Part shown: one piece after another, positions 16,222 to 24,682 of the stretch
Layout of the letters: the number at the start of each line of letters is the position of its first letter
How positions within the stretch are numbered: position 1 is the stretch's first letter
Source of the DNA: Parageobacillus thermantarcticus
Lineage (GTDB): Bacteria; Bacillota; Bacilli; Bacillales; Anoxybacillaceae
Assembly (NCBI RefSeq): GCF_900111865.1
Contig: NZ_FOJS01000016.1
Location: 1-59,867, forward strand
Direction of reading: 5' to 3'
Length of the DNA: 59,867 nucleotides
Notes under the pieces: model-generated
What the model was told of the DNA's origin: nothing
Database searches by the model: none
The model's input: only the letters and a program-made list of their open reading frames with translations
Program-made: the position numbers and the translations under genes

Positions 16222-17238
16222 ATGAAGCTCGCCGGAAAGCAAACGTGGGTGTTTGAACATGATATTTACATTCAGGAAACAGGGACGGCAGTCGGACCGT
16301 TGGAAGCGGAAGGACCGTTGCGCGAGAGCTTTGATATCGCGCACGATGACTTATATTGTGGGGAAAGGACGTGGGAGTTGGCAGAGCGGCGTTTAATGCA
16401 AGAGGCGATTGACGTTTGCCTGCAAAAAGGAAGCATTTCTTTCGACGATATCGACCTTTTTCTCGCCGGAGATTTACTGAATCAAAACGTCACTGCTAAC
16501 TATGTTGCCCGAACGATCCCTGCCCCGTTTTTATGCATGTTTGGAGCGTGCTCTACTTCGATGCAAACGGCGGCGGTTGGCGCCGCGTTGATTGACGGAG
16601 GATTCGCAAGAACGGTGCTCGCGGCAACAAGCAGTCATAATGCCACAGCCGAGCGACAATTTCGCTATCCGACCGAATTGGGGGTGCAAAAACCGAAAAC
16701 GGCGACGTTTACCGTCACAGGTGCGGGAGCAGTGGTCATTGGCCGAAAACGAGGGCGATGGCGCATTGCTGCCGCCACGATCGGCAAAGTGATCGATGCG
16801 GGAACGGCGAATCCTTTCGATATGGGATCGGCGATGGCGCCGGCCGCGGCAAGCACGATAGAACAACATTTTATTGATTTAGGAGTTTCTCCCGCAGATT
16901 ATGACTTAATTGTGACAGGGGATTTATCGAGAGTGGGAAGCGTCATCGTCAGACAGATGTTAGCGGAATCAGGTTATGATGTGACGGACAATTATAACGA
17001 TTGCGGCTTAATGATTTATCGGCCGGATCAAAACGTGTTTGCCGGAGGGAGCGGCTGCGCTTGCTGCGCGGTAGTAACGTACGGGCATTTATTGAAGGAG
17101 ATGGAACGCGGCGCGCTGCAAAAAATTTTCGTTGTCGCGACAGGAGCGCTATTAAGCCCGACAATGATGCAGCAAAAACAGTCGATTCCAGCCATTGCGC
17201 ATGGCGTTGTGATTGAAGCAGTAAAGGAGGGGCAATGA
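16222..17238 (+). CDS. spoVAD: Stage V sporulation protein AD
   Basis: 338 residues, soluble, thiolase-like fold without the thiolase catalytic role. SpoVAD binds dipicolinic acid on the outer face of the spore inner membrane. Recognisable segments are MFGACSTSMQTAAVGAALI (about 98-116), TVTGAGAVVIG and AGGSGCACCAVV. ATG 16222 follows GGGATGGTGG. The stop overlaps the spoVAEB start region. Confidence 0.94.
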   Translation: MKLAGKQTWVFEHDIYIQETGTAVGPLEAEGPLRESFDIAHDDLYCGERTWELAERRLMQEAIDVCLQKGSISFDDIDLFLAGDLLNQNVTANYVARTIPAPFLCMFGACSTSMQTAAVGAALIDGGFARTVLAATSSHNATAERQFRYPTELGVQKPKTATFTVTGAGAVVIGRKRGRWRIAAATIGKVIDAGTANPFDMGSAMAPAAASTIEQHFIDLGVSPADYDLIVTGDLSRVGSVIVRQMLAESGYDVTDNYNDCGLMIYRPDQNVFAGGSGCACCAVVTYGHLLKEMERGALQKIFVVATGALLSPTMMQQKQSIPAIAHGVVIEAVKEGQ

Positions 17239-17588
17239 TGGATTATGTTGTGGCATTTATTGTCGGAGGGGCGCTTTGTGCCATTGCCCAACTCGTCATG
17301 GATATTGGCAAGTTTTCGCAAATGCATGTAATGGGCTTGTTTGTAGCTACGGGAGTCTTTCTAGGAATCAGCGGAATTTATGACCGGCTGATTGCGGTCG
17401 CTGGAGCGGGAGCTGTTCTTCCCATTAGCGGCTTCGGTTATTTTCTCGCGAAAGGTGTGCTGGCGCAAAACGAGGTAAACGGATGGCTGGCTATTGGTTC
17501 AGGAATGTTTCAATTTGCCGGAGCCATTTTGTCATTTGCGGTTGTGCTCTCCTTTTTTACCGCTCTTCTATGCAAGCCGAAAGGATAG
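17238..17588 (+). CDS. spoVAEB: Stage V sporulation protein AEB
   Basis: 116 residues, four predicted membrane helices, homologous to SpoVAC ([14 protein letters not shown] near the start). ATG 17238 is preferred over 17235 because GGAGGGG needs five bases of spacing. Sits where expected, after spoVAD. The gene that should follow it (spoVAEA) is broken, so the channel would work here without it. Confidence 0.92.
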   Translation: MDYVVAFIVGGALCAIAQLVMDIGKFSQMHVMGLFVATGVFLGISGIYDRLIAVAGAGAVLPISGFGYFLAKGVLAQNEVNGWLAIGSGMFQFAGAILSFAVVLSFFTALLCKPKG

Positions 17589-17594
17589 TTCGAT

Positions 17595-17757
17595 ATGAAA
17601 AAAGACGTGTCATATTAGTGACGGATGGCGATGAGTTTGCGTTCCGAACGATTCAATATATCGCTGAACAAATCGGAGGACGCTGCATTCGATTACAAGG
17701 AAGGCGGTCGACTTGATCCTTGAAAGGAGTAAGTGTTATGGAAGTGAAAGAAAATAA
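17595..17757 (+). pseudogene. spoVAEA: spoVAEA remnant: middle deleted, frame broken
   Basis: Both ends of SpoVAEA survive but about 145 of roughly 200 codons are gone. The N-terminal part reads [13 protein letters not shown] and then IGGRCI, up to about 17695, in the frame of 17570. The C-terminal part reads [10 protein letters not shown] (17701-17757) in a different frame and overlaps the spoVAF start, as the intact gene does. The natural ATG at 17595, which has AAAGGA before it, is also out of frame by one base in a run of six A; seven A would restore MKKRRVILV. SpoVAEA is soluble and not essential for dipicolinate transport in the family. Confidence 0.82.
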
Positions 17758-19210
17758 AGTTCCGATTTCGGAAAAGCTCACTGACAATGAAAATTTTCTA
17801 AAAGAAAAAATTGGAGTTGGAACTAGCTTTGATTTAGGGGTTCGAAAAATTCATGTATTAAAGAGGGAAGTACATATTTACTATTGCAACGGTTTATGCG
17901 ATACGCAATATTTAATTGAATTGTTGAAACAAATCGTCCGCATTAACGATAACGAACGGCAGACGGCGCAGGCAAAGCAAATTATCGAAAACCGTCTCGT
18001 TCATCAGCAAGTAAGCCCTGTCCATCACTTGGATGAGGCAGTGGATCGGTTGTTATCAGGGCTAATCGTCATTTTCATTGAAGGAGAATCGACAGGATTT
18101 GTCGTCGATGTGCGAAGCTACCCGGGTCGGCAGCCAGAAGAACCAGATACGGAAAAGGTGGTGCGCGGCGCGCGTGATGGTTATGTGGAAAACATTATCG
18201 TCAATACGGCGCTAACTAGGCGGCGCATTCGCGATGAGCGGCTTCGTTTTGAAATTTTGCAAGTAGGGGAACGTTCAAAAACAGATATTTGCATTGCTTA
18301 CATTAAAGACGTTGCTGATCCGGGGCTTGTTGAGCTTGTCAAACGAGAGCTTCAGCAAATTAATATTGATGGGTTAACAATGGGGGATAAAACGATCGAA
18401 GAATTTTTAGTGAAGCAAGGATATAATCCGTATCCCCTCGTGCGCTATACGGAGCGTCCGGACGTTGCCGCTACGCATTTGCTTGAAGGCCATGTTTTAG
18501 TGATGGTAGATACGTCGCCAAGCGTCATTATTACCCCGACGACGTTTTTTCATCATGTGCAGCACGCTGAAGAATACCGGCAATCTCCAGCGGTTGGCAC
18601 ATTCGTGCGCTGGGTGCGGTTTTTAGGCATTTTGACATCCTTATTTTTACTGCCGCTTTGGGTGTTGTTCGTGCTTGAACCATCTTTGTTGCCTGATAAA
18701 TGGGCGTTTATCGGTCCGAACAAACAGACGAATATCCCAATTATCATCCAAATTTTGCTGGCCGACTTCGGCATTGAGTTTCTTCGTATGGCAGCGATTC
18801 ATACGCCGACACCTCTTTCGACAGCGATGGGTTTAATCGCCGCGGTATTAATCGGACAAATCGCGATCGATGTTGGATTATTTGTGCCTGAAGTGATTTT
18901 GTACGTATCGGTTGCGGCGATCGGTTCGTTTGCAACGCCGAGCTATGAGTTGAGCATTGCCAATAAAATATCGCGATTGCTTCTCATCATTGTGGTGGCG
19001 CTGTTTAAAGTGCCGGGGCTGATGATTGGCACTACCGTTTATTTGCTTTGGCTCATTCACATCCGGTCATTAAACACGCCGTATTTATGGCCGTTTATTC
19101 CGTTTGATCCAGCGGCGTTTATGCAAATTATCGTCCGCCGCTCTGCAGCAGGGGCAAAAGTAAGGCCGAGCATCGTCCATCCGCAAAACCGCCGCCGGCA
19201 GCCGTCATAA
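17738..19210 (+). CDS. spoVAF: Stage V sporulation protein AF
   Basis: 490 residues. GerA-type A subunit homologue: large soluble N-terminal region (1-280, with LLSGLIVIFIEGES and SVIITPTTFFHHVQ) followed by about five membrane helices to residue 460. Works with the SpoVA channel during germination. AAAGGAG precedes ATG 17738; an in-frame ATG at 17720 is too far upstream of it. Last gene of the spoVA operon. Confidence 0.9.
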   Translation: MEVKENKVPISEKLTDNENFLKEKIGVGTSFDLGVRKIHVLKREVHIYYCNGLCDTQYLIELLKQIVRINDNERQTAQAKQIIENRLVHQQVSPVHHLDEAVDRLLSGLIVIFIEGESTGFVVDVRSYPGRQPEEPDTEKVVRGARDGYVENIIVNTALTRRRIRDERLRFEILQVGERSKTDICIAYIKDVADPGLVELVKRELQQINIDGLTMGDKTIEEFLVKQGYNPYPLVRYTERPDVAATHLLEGHVLVMVDTSPSVIITPTTFFHHVQHAEEYRQSPAVGTFVRWVRFLGILTSLFLLPLWVLFVLEPSLLPDKWAFIGPNKQTNIPIIIQILLADFGIEFLRMAAIHTPTPLSTAMGLIAAVLIGQIAIDVGLFVPEVILYVSVAAIGSFATPSYELSIANKISRLLLIIVVALFKVPGLMIGTTVYLLWLIHIRSLNTPYLWPFIPFDPAAFMQIIVRRSAAGAKVRPSIVHPQNRRRQPS

Positions 19211-19211
19211 A

Positions 19212-19243
19212 TTGACAAAAAGAAGTTGCAACTTTTTTATAAT
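19212..19243 (+). promoter_or_regulatory. AT-rich palindrome and weak promoter candidate before lysA
   Basis: TTGACA (19212-19217) and TATAAT (19238-19243) are good hexamers but the spacing is 20, too long for a strong SigA promoter. Between them lies a 12-base palindrome AAGTTGCAACTT. It may be a weak spoVA terminator or part of lysA control. Confidence 0.3.
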
Positions 19244-19272
19244 TGTGATACGTTATACGTAATCTTTTTTCT

Positions 19273-19316
19273 GCAAAAAAGGCAGTTATCTTTTATGTTA
19301 ACTGTCTTTTTTGCTT
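19273..19316 (+). terminator. Terminator between spoVAF and lysA
   Basis: GCAAAAAAGGCAGTTA and TAACTGTCTTTTTTGC form a long stem around a ten-base loop. It is near symmetric, so it may also act as an attenuator in the lysA leader, which begins upstream of it if the candidate promoter is real. Confidence 0.7.
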
Positions 19317-19378
19317 TCGGTTATGCATAAAAATTTTCGATATTGAATAATTTCATTTCGCAGGAATGAGGGGTTTGC

Positions 19379-20695
19379 ATGTTTTTTCATGGGACAAGCC
19401 GTGTAAATGATAAAGGGCATTTAGAAATCGGCGGCGTCGATACGGTTGATTTGGCAAAAGAATACGGAACGCCATTGTATATTTATGACGTGGCACTGAT
19501 CCGTGCGCGCGCGCGTGCGTTTAAAGAAGCGTTTCAAAAACATGGTGTCAAAGCGCAAGTCGCCTACGCAAGCAAAGCATTTTCTTCGATTGCGATGGTT
19601 CAGTTGGCGGAAGAAGAAGGGTTGTCGTTGGATGTCGTATCGGGTGGAGAGTTGTATACCGCGCTACAAGCGGGATTTCCGCCGGAACGCATCCATTTTC
19701 ACGGCAATAATAAAAGCCGGGAAGAATTGATGATGGCGCTTGAGAGCGGAATCGGTTGCGTCGTTGTCGATAACTTTTATGAACTGGAGTTGTTGGAACA
19801 ATTAAGCAAGCAGCGCGGAAAAACGACAGCGATTTTAATAAGAGTCACCCCTGGTGTCGAGGCACATACGCACGATTATATTTTAACTGGTCAGGAAGAT
19901 TCTAAATTTGGGTTTGATTTGAACAACGGCCAAGCGGACGAGGCGCTGCGCAAAGCGCTATCCTCTTCGTTCTTTTCTGTTCTTGGAATTCATTGCCATA
20001 TCGGTTCGCAAATTTTCGAAACGACAGGGTTTGTGTTAGCGGCGCAAAAAATTTTCCAAAAAATTGCTGATTGGAAGGAAACGTACGGATTTGTTCCAGC
20101 GGTCGTCAATCTTGGCGGTGGATTCGGCATTCGCTATACGAGCGAGGACGATCCGATTCCTGTTTCGGAATATGTCGAAAAAATCATAGAGGAAGTAAAA
20201 AAACAAGTAAGTGAACAAAATATTCCAATGCCGGAAATTTGGATTGAGCCGGGGCGTTCGCTTGTCGGCGATGCCGGAACGACGATTTACTCAATTGGTT
20301 CACAAAAAGTGGTGCCGAATGTCCGCCATTACGTTGCCGTGGACGGCGGGATGAGCGACAACATCCGTCCAGCGCTGTATGAGGCGAAGTATGAGGCGGT
20401 GCTGGCAAACCGCGTGTTGGACGAAAAAAATGAAATTGTTTCGATTGCCGGAAAATGTTGCGAGTCGGGAGATATGCTGATTTGGGATTTGCCGCTGCCG
20501 AAGGCGAACCCTGGCGATTATTTAGCCGTCTTTTGCACTGGGGCGTACGGCTATTCGATGGCAAACAACTATAACCGCATTCCGCGCCCGGCTGTCGTGT
20601 TCGTGGAAAACGGGGAGGCGCAGCTAGTGGTGAAGCGGGAAACATATGAAGATTTAGTGCGGCTTGATTTGCCGCTTAAAACAAAAGTGAAATAA
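19379..20695 (+). CDS. lysA: Diaminopimelate decarboxylase LysA
   Basis: 438 residues. Last step of lysine synthesis, meso-diaminopimelate to L-lysine and CO2, PLP-dependent. PLP lysine in VAYASKAFSS (about residue 62), glycine loop VNLGGGFGIRY, EPGRSLVGDAG, and the C-terminal catalytic Cys in CCESGD. ATG 19379 after GAGGGG. Downstream of spoVA exactly as in B. subtilis. Confidence 0.95.
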   Translation: MFFHGTSRVNDKGHLEIGGVDTVDLAKEYGTPLYIYDVALIRARARAFKEAFQKHGVKAQVAYASKAFSSIAMVQLAEEEGLSLDVVSGGELYTALQAGFPPERIHFHGNNKSREELMMALESGIGCVVVDNFYELELLEQLSKQRGKTTAILIRVTPGVEAHTHDYILTGQEDSKFGFDLNNGQADEALRKALSSSFFSVLGIHCHIGSQIFETTGFVLAAQKIFQKIADWKETYGFVPAVVNLGGGFGIRYTSEDDPIPVSEYVEKIIEEVKKQVSEQNIPMPEIWIEPGRSLVGDAGTTIYSIGSQKVVPNVRHYVAVDGGMSDNIRPALYEAKYEAVLANRVLDEKNEIVSIAGKCCESGDMLIWDLPLPKANPGDYLAVFCTGAYGYSMANNYNRIPRPAVVFVENGEAQLVVKRETYEDLVRLDLPLKTKVK

Positions 20696-20730
20696 AAAGT
20701 GCCCAGCTGTTTTGCTTGGGCACTTTTTCG
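20694..20730. terminator. Bidirectional terminator between lysA and ypuA
   Basis: AAAAAGTGCCCAGC, loop TGTTTT, GCTTGGGCACTTTTT; serves both convergent genes. Confidence 0.92.
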
Positions 20731-21621
20731 TTATTGGTTGTTTTGCGGCTCGGAAGAAGTGAACGCCGATTTAATAGCGTTCCAAATTTCTTTTAAAATG
20801 TCAACAATGTTTTGAATAAACGTTTTTCCTTCTTCCGATTGCAGGAACGCCGACAATTTATCCTTCGCTTTGCTTAATTGATCATTGACCTGGTTCCAAT
20901 CGATATTCGCGTTTTTCATTTTATTGAATAGCGAAATTAAGCTGTTGATCTCATCTTCCGTTAACGTAATTCCGAGGTCTTTTGCGACTTTTTCGATAAG
21001 CGCACGTAAATCTTCATCCGTTTGTGGCGGATTGTTTGCGATTTCTTCTTTCATTTTCGCAAGAAGGGCAACCGCTTTATCCGGCCCGATCGATTCCCCG
21101 AGCTTTGCCGTTTGCACCATTTCTTCTGTGGCGACTTTTTTGACATCGTCAGGAATCGCTTGATCGGAAGAAATTTCGTATGCTTTCATTAATCCGGTCA
21201 AGGCAGCTGTGCCAGATACGGCAAACGGAGCAGTGACATAAATTTTTGCGTCTTTCACTCCCGCCGTAATCAAGGCGTTTGTGTACATTTCGTCTGTGAC
21301 CCATGTAATATTATGGGTTTCAACATCTAACCCGGATCCTTTCGCGCCAATCGTAATCATCGATGAAGAGATCGCTCTCGTCCCGATTTGCGCTTTTGGA
21401 ATAAGGCCGTCAAGATATTTATGTTCTTCTGCGTTGGAAACAGTAATGATTTGCGCGTTGTCCGGAGCGTTCATTTCATTTAGTATTTGCTGTTTTTGCT
21501 GTTCGGTTAAATTTTCACCTAATGTAACAATTACATCGCCTTCTGCCGCATCTGCTGCCGCCATGGCTGGAAAGGTAAACAGCAGCGATGCGAGCAGGCA
21601 GCCTGTCAACATGCGTTTCAC
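20731..21621 (-). CDS. ypuA: Exported DUF1002 protein YpuA
   Basis: 296 residues from GTG at 21621, eight bases after GGAGG. Signal peptide (1-22, ending AMA), then the DUF1002 domain (EGDVIVTLGENLTEQQ, AQIGTRAISSSMITI, VTAPFAVSGTAALTGL) and a helical C-terminus. Predicted outside the membrane. Function unknown; in B. subtilis ypuA is induced by cell envelope stress sigma factors as far as I recall. Convergent with lysA, divergent from ppiB. Confidence 0.88.
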   Translation of the reverse strand: MKRMLTGCLLASLLFTFPAMAAADAAEGDVIVTLGENLTEQQKQQILNEMNAPDNAQIITVSNAEEHKYLDGLIPKAQIGTRAISSSMITIGAKGSGLDVETHNITWVTDEMYTNALITAGVKDAKIYVTAPFAVSGTAALTGLMKAYEISSDQAIPDDVKKVATEEMVQTAKLGESIGPDKAVALLAKMKEEIANNPPQTDEDLRALIEKVAKDLGITLTEDEINSLISLFNKMKNANIDWNQVNDQLSKAKDKLSAFLQSEEGKTFIQNIVDILKEIWNAIKSAFTSSEPQNNQ

Positions 21622-21750
21622 AATGTCATCCTCCTTCATAAAGGTGATATCCCTTTTTCGGCATATCCCGTATACATTATATTACTTTTTTTCGGTGAAC
21701 AACAATGATATGATAATGATGCGTTATCAATGAAAAAGGAGTTGTCGTGC

Positions 21751-22191
21751 ATGGCGAAAAAAGGATATATTTTGATGGAAAACGGAGCAAAAATCGAGTT
21801 TGAACTGTTCCCGAATGAAGCGCCAATTACGGTGGCTAATTTTGAAAAATTGGCAAATTCGGGGTTTTATAACGGTTTGACGTTCCATCGCGTCATCCCT
21901 GGTTTTGTCAGCCAAGGAGGATGCCCGTACGGCAATGGAATGGGGGATGCTGGCTATACGATCCCGTGCGAAACAGATAACAACCCGCATAAACATGTGA
22001 CAGGGGCGATTTCGATGGCACACCGCGGCCGCGATACAGGAAGCTGCCAATTTTTTATCGTTCATGAGCCGCAGCCGCACTTAGATGGAGTGCATACCGT
22101 ATTCGGTCAAGTAACAGCTGGAATGGACGTTGTCAAGGCGATGAAAAATGGCGACGTGATGAAAGAAGTAAAAGTGTTTGACGAGGAATAA
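21751..22191 (+). CDS. ppiB: Peptidyl-prolyl cis-trans isomerase B (cyclophilin)
   Basis: 146 residues, cytoplasmic. Accelerates proline isomerisation during folding. The cyclophilin signature is present in [13 protein letters not shown] (catalytic Arg), [16 protein letters not shown] and [18 protein letters not shown] at nine bases fixes the start at ATG 21751, giving MAKKGYILM. An in-frame ATG at 21730 lacks a ribosome site. Confidence 0.94.
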   Translation: MAKKGYILMENGAKIEFELFPNEAPITVANFEKLANSGFYNGLTFHRVIPGFVSQGGCPYGNGMGDAGYTIPCETDNNPHKHVTGAISMAHRGRDTGSCQFFIVHEPQPHLDGVHTVFGQVTAGMDVVKAMKNGDVMKEVKVFDEE

Positions 22192-22194
22192 AAG

Positions 22195-22222
22195 CTTAAC
22201 AGAAGCGCTGTTAAGTCTTTTT
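22195..22222 (+). terminator. Terminator after ppiB
   Basis: CTTAACAG, loop AAGCG, CTGTTAAG, then TCTTTTT. Confidence 0.88.
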
Positions 22223-22262
22223 ATCAAGCGATGAACGTACCGCCATGGCAAGAGGTGAAAGA

Positions 22263-22352
22263 ATGAAGGGGAAAAATTGGGGATTGTTTTTTCTTTTGTT
22301 AGGGGCAAGTCTTGTATGGGGGATCATTTACTGGATGTTTATCGCGAAATAA
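22263..22352 (+). CDS. 29-residue single-helix membrane peptide
   Basis: AAGAGGTGAAAGA precedes ATG 22263. The 29 codons read as a basic start (MKGKNW) followed by one hydrophobic helix with two glycines (LFFLLLGASLVWGIIYWMFI) and a final Lys. Good ribosome site, hydrophobic pattern and placement after the ppiB terminator support a real gene, but I do not recognise it and no promoter is obvious. Could be a small spore or membrane regulator peptide. Confidence 0.5.
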   Translation: MKGKNWGLFFLLLGASLVWGIIYWMFIAK

Positions 22353-22435
22353 TACGGCGGTTATTCGATCGACCGTTTTTGCCTGTGGAAAATAGCGAAG
22401 AAAGCTAGCGCAGGCAGATGGCGAGCGAGGAACAA

Positions 22436-22463
22436 TGGACAAACCGTTTTTGTGTGATATAAT
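22436..22463 (+). promoter_or_regulatory. SigA-type promoter of the riboflavin operon
   Basis: TGGACA (22436-22441), 16 bases, TATAAT (22458-22463), placing the transcript start about 15-20 bases before the FMN aptamer. Confidence 0.7.
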
Positions 22464-22487
22464 AATAAAAAATTCTATACTGTTTGC

Positions 22488-22616
22488 ATCCTTCGGGGCA
22501 GGGTGAAATTCCCGACCGGCGGTGATGAAGTGACATCACTTCTCAGCCCGCGAGCCGTATAGGCACGATCCGGTGAAATTCCGGAGCCGACAGTATAGTC
22601 TGGATGGGAGAAGGAT
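22488..22616 (+). ncRNA. FMN riboswitch (RFN element)
   Basis: All conserved blocks of the RFN aptamer are present in order: ATCCTTCGGGGCAGGGTGAA, ATTCCCGACCGGCGGT, the variable hairpin around 22525-22545, AGCCCGCGAGC, GATCCGGTGAAATTCCGG, AGCCGACAGT, and closing GGATGGGAGAAGGAT. FMN binding should shut down ribDEBAH. Control is most likely by termination, see the terminator at 22858. Confidence 0.96.
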
Positions 22617-22857
22617 CACAAGCGCGCGTTGTCGTTCCGTACTAGAGGATGGCCTCGTTTGTTACAGAGCGGCAATGTTTGCTGGGAGCGGCGAAGCGAT
22701 GATTTCGCGCCTTTTTGCTTTGCCGATAAATCCGTTTATTCGATATGCATTCGTTTGCGTTTGGCGGAAAAAGCAAATGACCGAAAAACTTCGCTTTGCT
22801 TTTCCCTGATTTGCGCATAAGTGCATAAATGCAATCGTTGTGATTCTACATAATCCT
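22617..22857 (+). other. Long riboswitch expression platform, no gene seen
   Basis: About 240 bases separate the aptamer from the terminator just before ribD. Short frames here lack ribosome sites. GGCGAA (about 22693) and TTCGCGCC with five T (to about 22720) form a second possible hairpin terminator, so the regulated terminator may be this one and the later hairpin an additional one. Confidence 0.45.
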
Positions 22858-22888
22858 GTCCTAGGACTTTAAACCTAGGGCTTTCTTT
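22858..22888 (+). terminator. Terminator hairpin directly before ribD
   Basis: GTCCTAGG, loop ACTTTAAA, CCTAGGGC, then TTTCTTT; the ribD ribosome site starts eight bases later. Confidence 0.75.
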
Positions 22889-22912
22889 ATGCGACAAAAG
22901 GAGGCGAACGCG

Positions 22913-23998
22913 GTGCGAAACGATGAACAATATATGCGCTTAGCGATCGAAATGGCCAAAGCGGGGATCGGACAGACGTCTCCTAATCCGATTGTCGGCG
23001 CTGTCGTTGTAAAAAATGGAGAAATTGTCGGGCTTGGCGCCCATTTGAAAGCGGGGGAGCCGCACGCGGAAGTACATGCCATCCGAATGGCGGGAGAAAA
23101 AGCGAAAGGGGCGACCGTTTATGTAACGCTGGAGCCGTGCAGCCATTATGGGAAAACGCCCCCTTGCGCCGATTTATTAATTGAAGCGGGCGTTCGCCGC
23201 GTCGTCGTTGCGACGACAGATCCGAACCCGCTCGTAGCGGGCAAAGGCATTGAAAAGCTAAGAAACGCGGGGATCGATGTAAAGCTTGGAGTGCTGAAAG
23301 AAGAAGCGGATGAGTTAAATCGTGTGTTTTTCCATTACATTGCGACGAAAACGCCATTTGTGACGCTCAAATACGCGAGCAGCCTCGATGGAAAAATCGC
23401 CACGGCAACCGGGGAAAGCAAATGGATCACATCAGAAGCGGCTCGGGAAGATGTGCATCGCTACAGGGCGGTGCATGATGCGATTCTCGTCGGGGTAAAC
23501 ACCGTTATTGTCGATAATCCAAGCTTAACGGTAAGGCTTCCGGAAGGCGGAAAGAATCCGATACGCATCGTTTTAGATACGCATTTGCGCACACCGCTTG
23601 ATGCAACTATCCTCCGTGATGGACAAGCGGAAACGTGGATGATCGTCGGCAGCGAGGTCAGCGACGAAAAAAAGAAGCGATATGAGAACGAAAACGTGCA
23701 AGTAATTTCCATGAGCACGCCGCATATTGACATCGATGAATTGTTGCATGTGCTTGGCGAGAGACGGATTACTTCCCTTTTTGTCGAAGGCGGGTCACAC
23801 GTGCACGACAGTTTTGTGCGCGCCAAGGCGGTTAATGAAATCGTTGCCTATTTTACTCCGAAGCTCATTGGCGGGAAACAAGCGCCGACGCCGATCGGAG
23901 GAATCGGTTTTGCCAGCATGGCTGACGTGATGCAGCTAGAAATTCGGAGAGTAGAGACGATCGGACCAGATATTAAAATCGTCGCGATACCAAAATAA
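22913..23998 (+). CDS. ribD: Bifunctional riboflavin deaminase/reductase RibD
   Basis: 361 residues. N-terminal deaminase domain (1-145) with zinc motif GEPHAEVHAI and LEPCSHYGKTPPCADLL. C-terminal reductase domain (from about 150, VTLKYASSLDGKIATATGES). Together they convert the GTP cyclohydrolase product to the ribitylamino-uracil phosphate. GTG 22913 is chosen as AAAAGGAGG lies eight bases upstream; an ATG at 22889 precedes that site and abuts the terminator. Confidence 0.95.
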   Translation: MRNDEQYMRLAIEMAKAGIGQTSPNPIVGAVVVKNGEIVGLGAHLKAGEPHAEVHAIRMAGEKAKGATVYVTLEPCSHYGKTPPCADLLIEAGVRRVVVATTDPNPLVAGKGIEKLRNAGIDVKLGVLKEEADELNRVFFHYIATKTPFVTLKYASSLDGKIATATGESKWITSEAAREDVHRYRAVHDAILVGVNTVIVDNPSLTVRLPEGGKNPIRIVLDTHLRTPLDATILRDGQAETWMIVGSEVSDEKKKRYENENVQVISMSTPHIDIDELLHVLGERRITSLFVEGGSHVHDSFVRAKAVNEIVAYFTPKLIGGKQAPTPIGGIGFASMADVMQLEIRRVETIGPDIKIVAIPK

Positions 23999-24014
23999 AA
24001 GGGTGAGTGCACGA

Positions 24015-24662
24015 ATGTTTACAGGCATTATTGAGGAAATCGGCACGATCGAGCAAATAAGACAGTCCGGCGAAGCGATTGTAATGACGATCGGAGCGAA
24101 AAAAATTTTAGAAGATGTCCATCTTGGAGACAGCATTGCGGTCAACGGGGTTTGTTTGACCGTAACGTCGTTTACGAACCGTTCGTTTATCGTTGATGTG
24201 ATGCCGGAGACGGTAAAAGCGACGTCGCTGCGCATGCTAACGAGAGGTTCGAAAGTGAATTTGGAACGGGCGATGGCAGCCAACGGCCGTTTTGGCGGCC
24301 ACTTCGTCTCCGGACACGTCGACGGTGTCGGCGAAATTATTCGCAAATGGCCAGTGGCGAATGCGGTATATTACGAAATTCAAATCCCGAAAGAATTGCG
24401 CAAATATATGATTTTAAAAGGGTCTGTCGCCGTTGATGGAACGAGTTTGACAATCTTTGGGCTTACCGATGACACGTTTACGATTTCGCTCATTCCGCAT
24501 ACGCGCGCGGCAACGATTTTAGGCGATAAACAGCCGGGAGATATTGTCAATATCGAATGCGATGTCATCGGAAAATACGTCGCCCAGTTCATGGAAGGAA
24601 AAAAAGAAGAAGCGAAACCGGCGATTACGCTCGAGTTTTTGGAACGGCACGGCTATAAGTAA
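24015..24662 (+). CDS. ribE: Riboflavin synthase alpha subunit
   Basis: 215 residues. Dismutates two 6,7-dimethyl-8-ribityllumazine molecules into riboflavin. The two barrel repeats are clear, each with its own [10 protein letters not shown]-like and VNGVCLTV / VDGTSLTI signature. Start ATG 24015 gives the canonical MFTGII. Second gene of the operon, 16 bases after ribD. Confidence 0.95.
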   Translation: MFTGIIEEIGTIEQIRQSGEAIVMTIGAKKILEDVHLGDSIAVNGVCLTVTSFTNRSFIVDVMPETVKATSLRMLTRGSKVNLERAMAANGRFGGHFVSGHVDGVGEIIRKWPVANAVYYEIQIPKELRKYMILKGSVAVDGTSLTIFGLTDDTFTISLIPHTRAATILGDKQPGDIVNIECDVIGKYVAQFMEGKKEEAKPAITLEFLERHGYK

Positions 24663-24682
24663 GCGAAAAGGGGGAACATGAA

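Noticed and set aside
19496-19516. Alternating GC tract (GCGCGCGCGTGCG) within lysA
   Set aside because: It encodes the normal RARARAF helix of LysA; no sign of a repeat element or phase variation.
20731-21621. Plus-strand open frames opposite ypuA (20885-21163, 21281-21733)
   Set aside because: Serine-rich antisense shadows of ypuA without ribosome sites.
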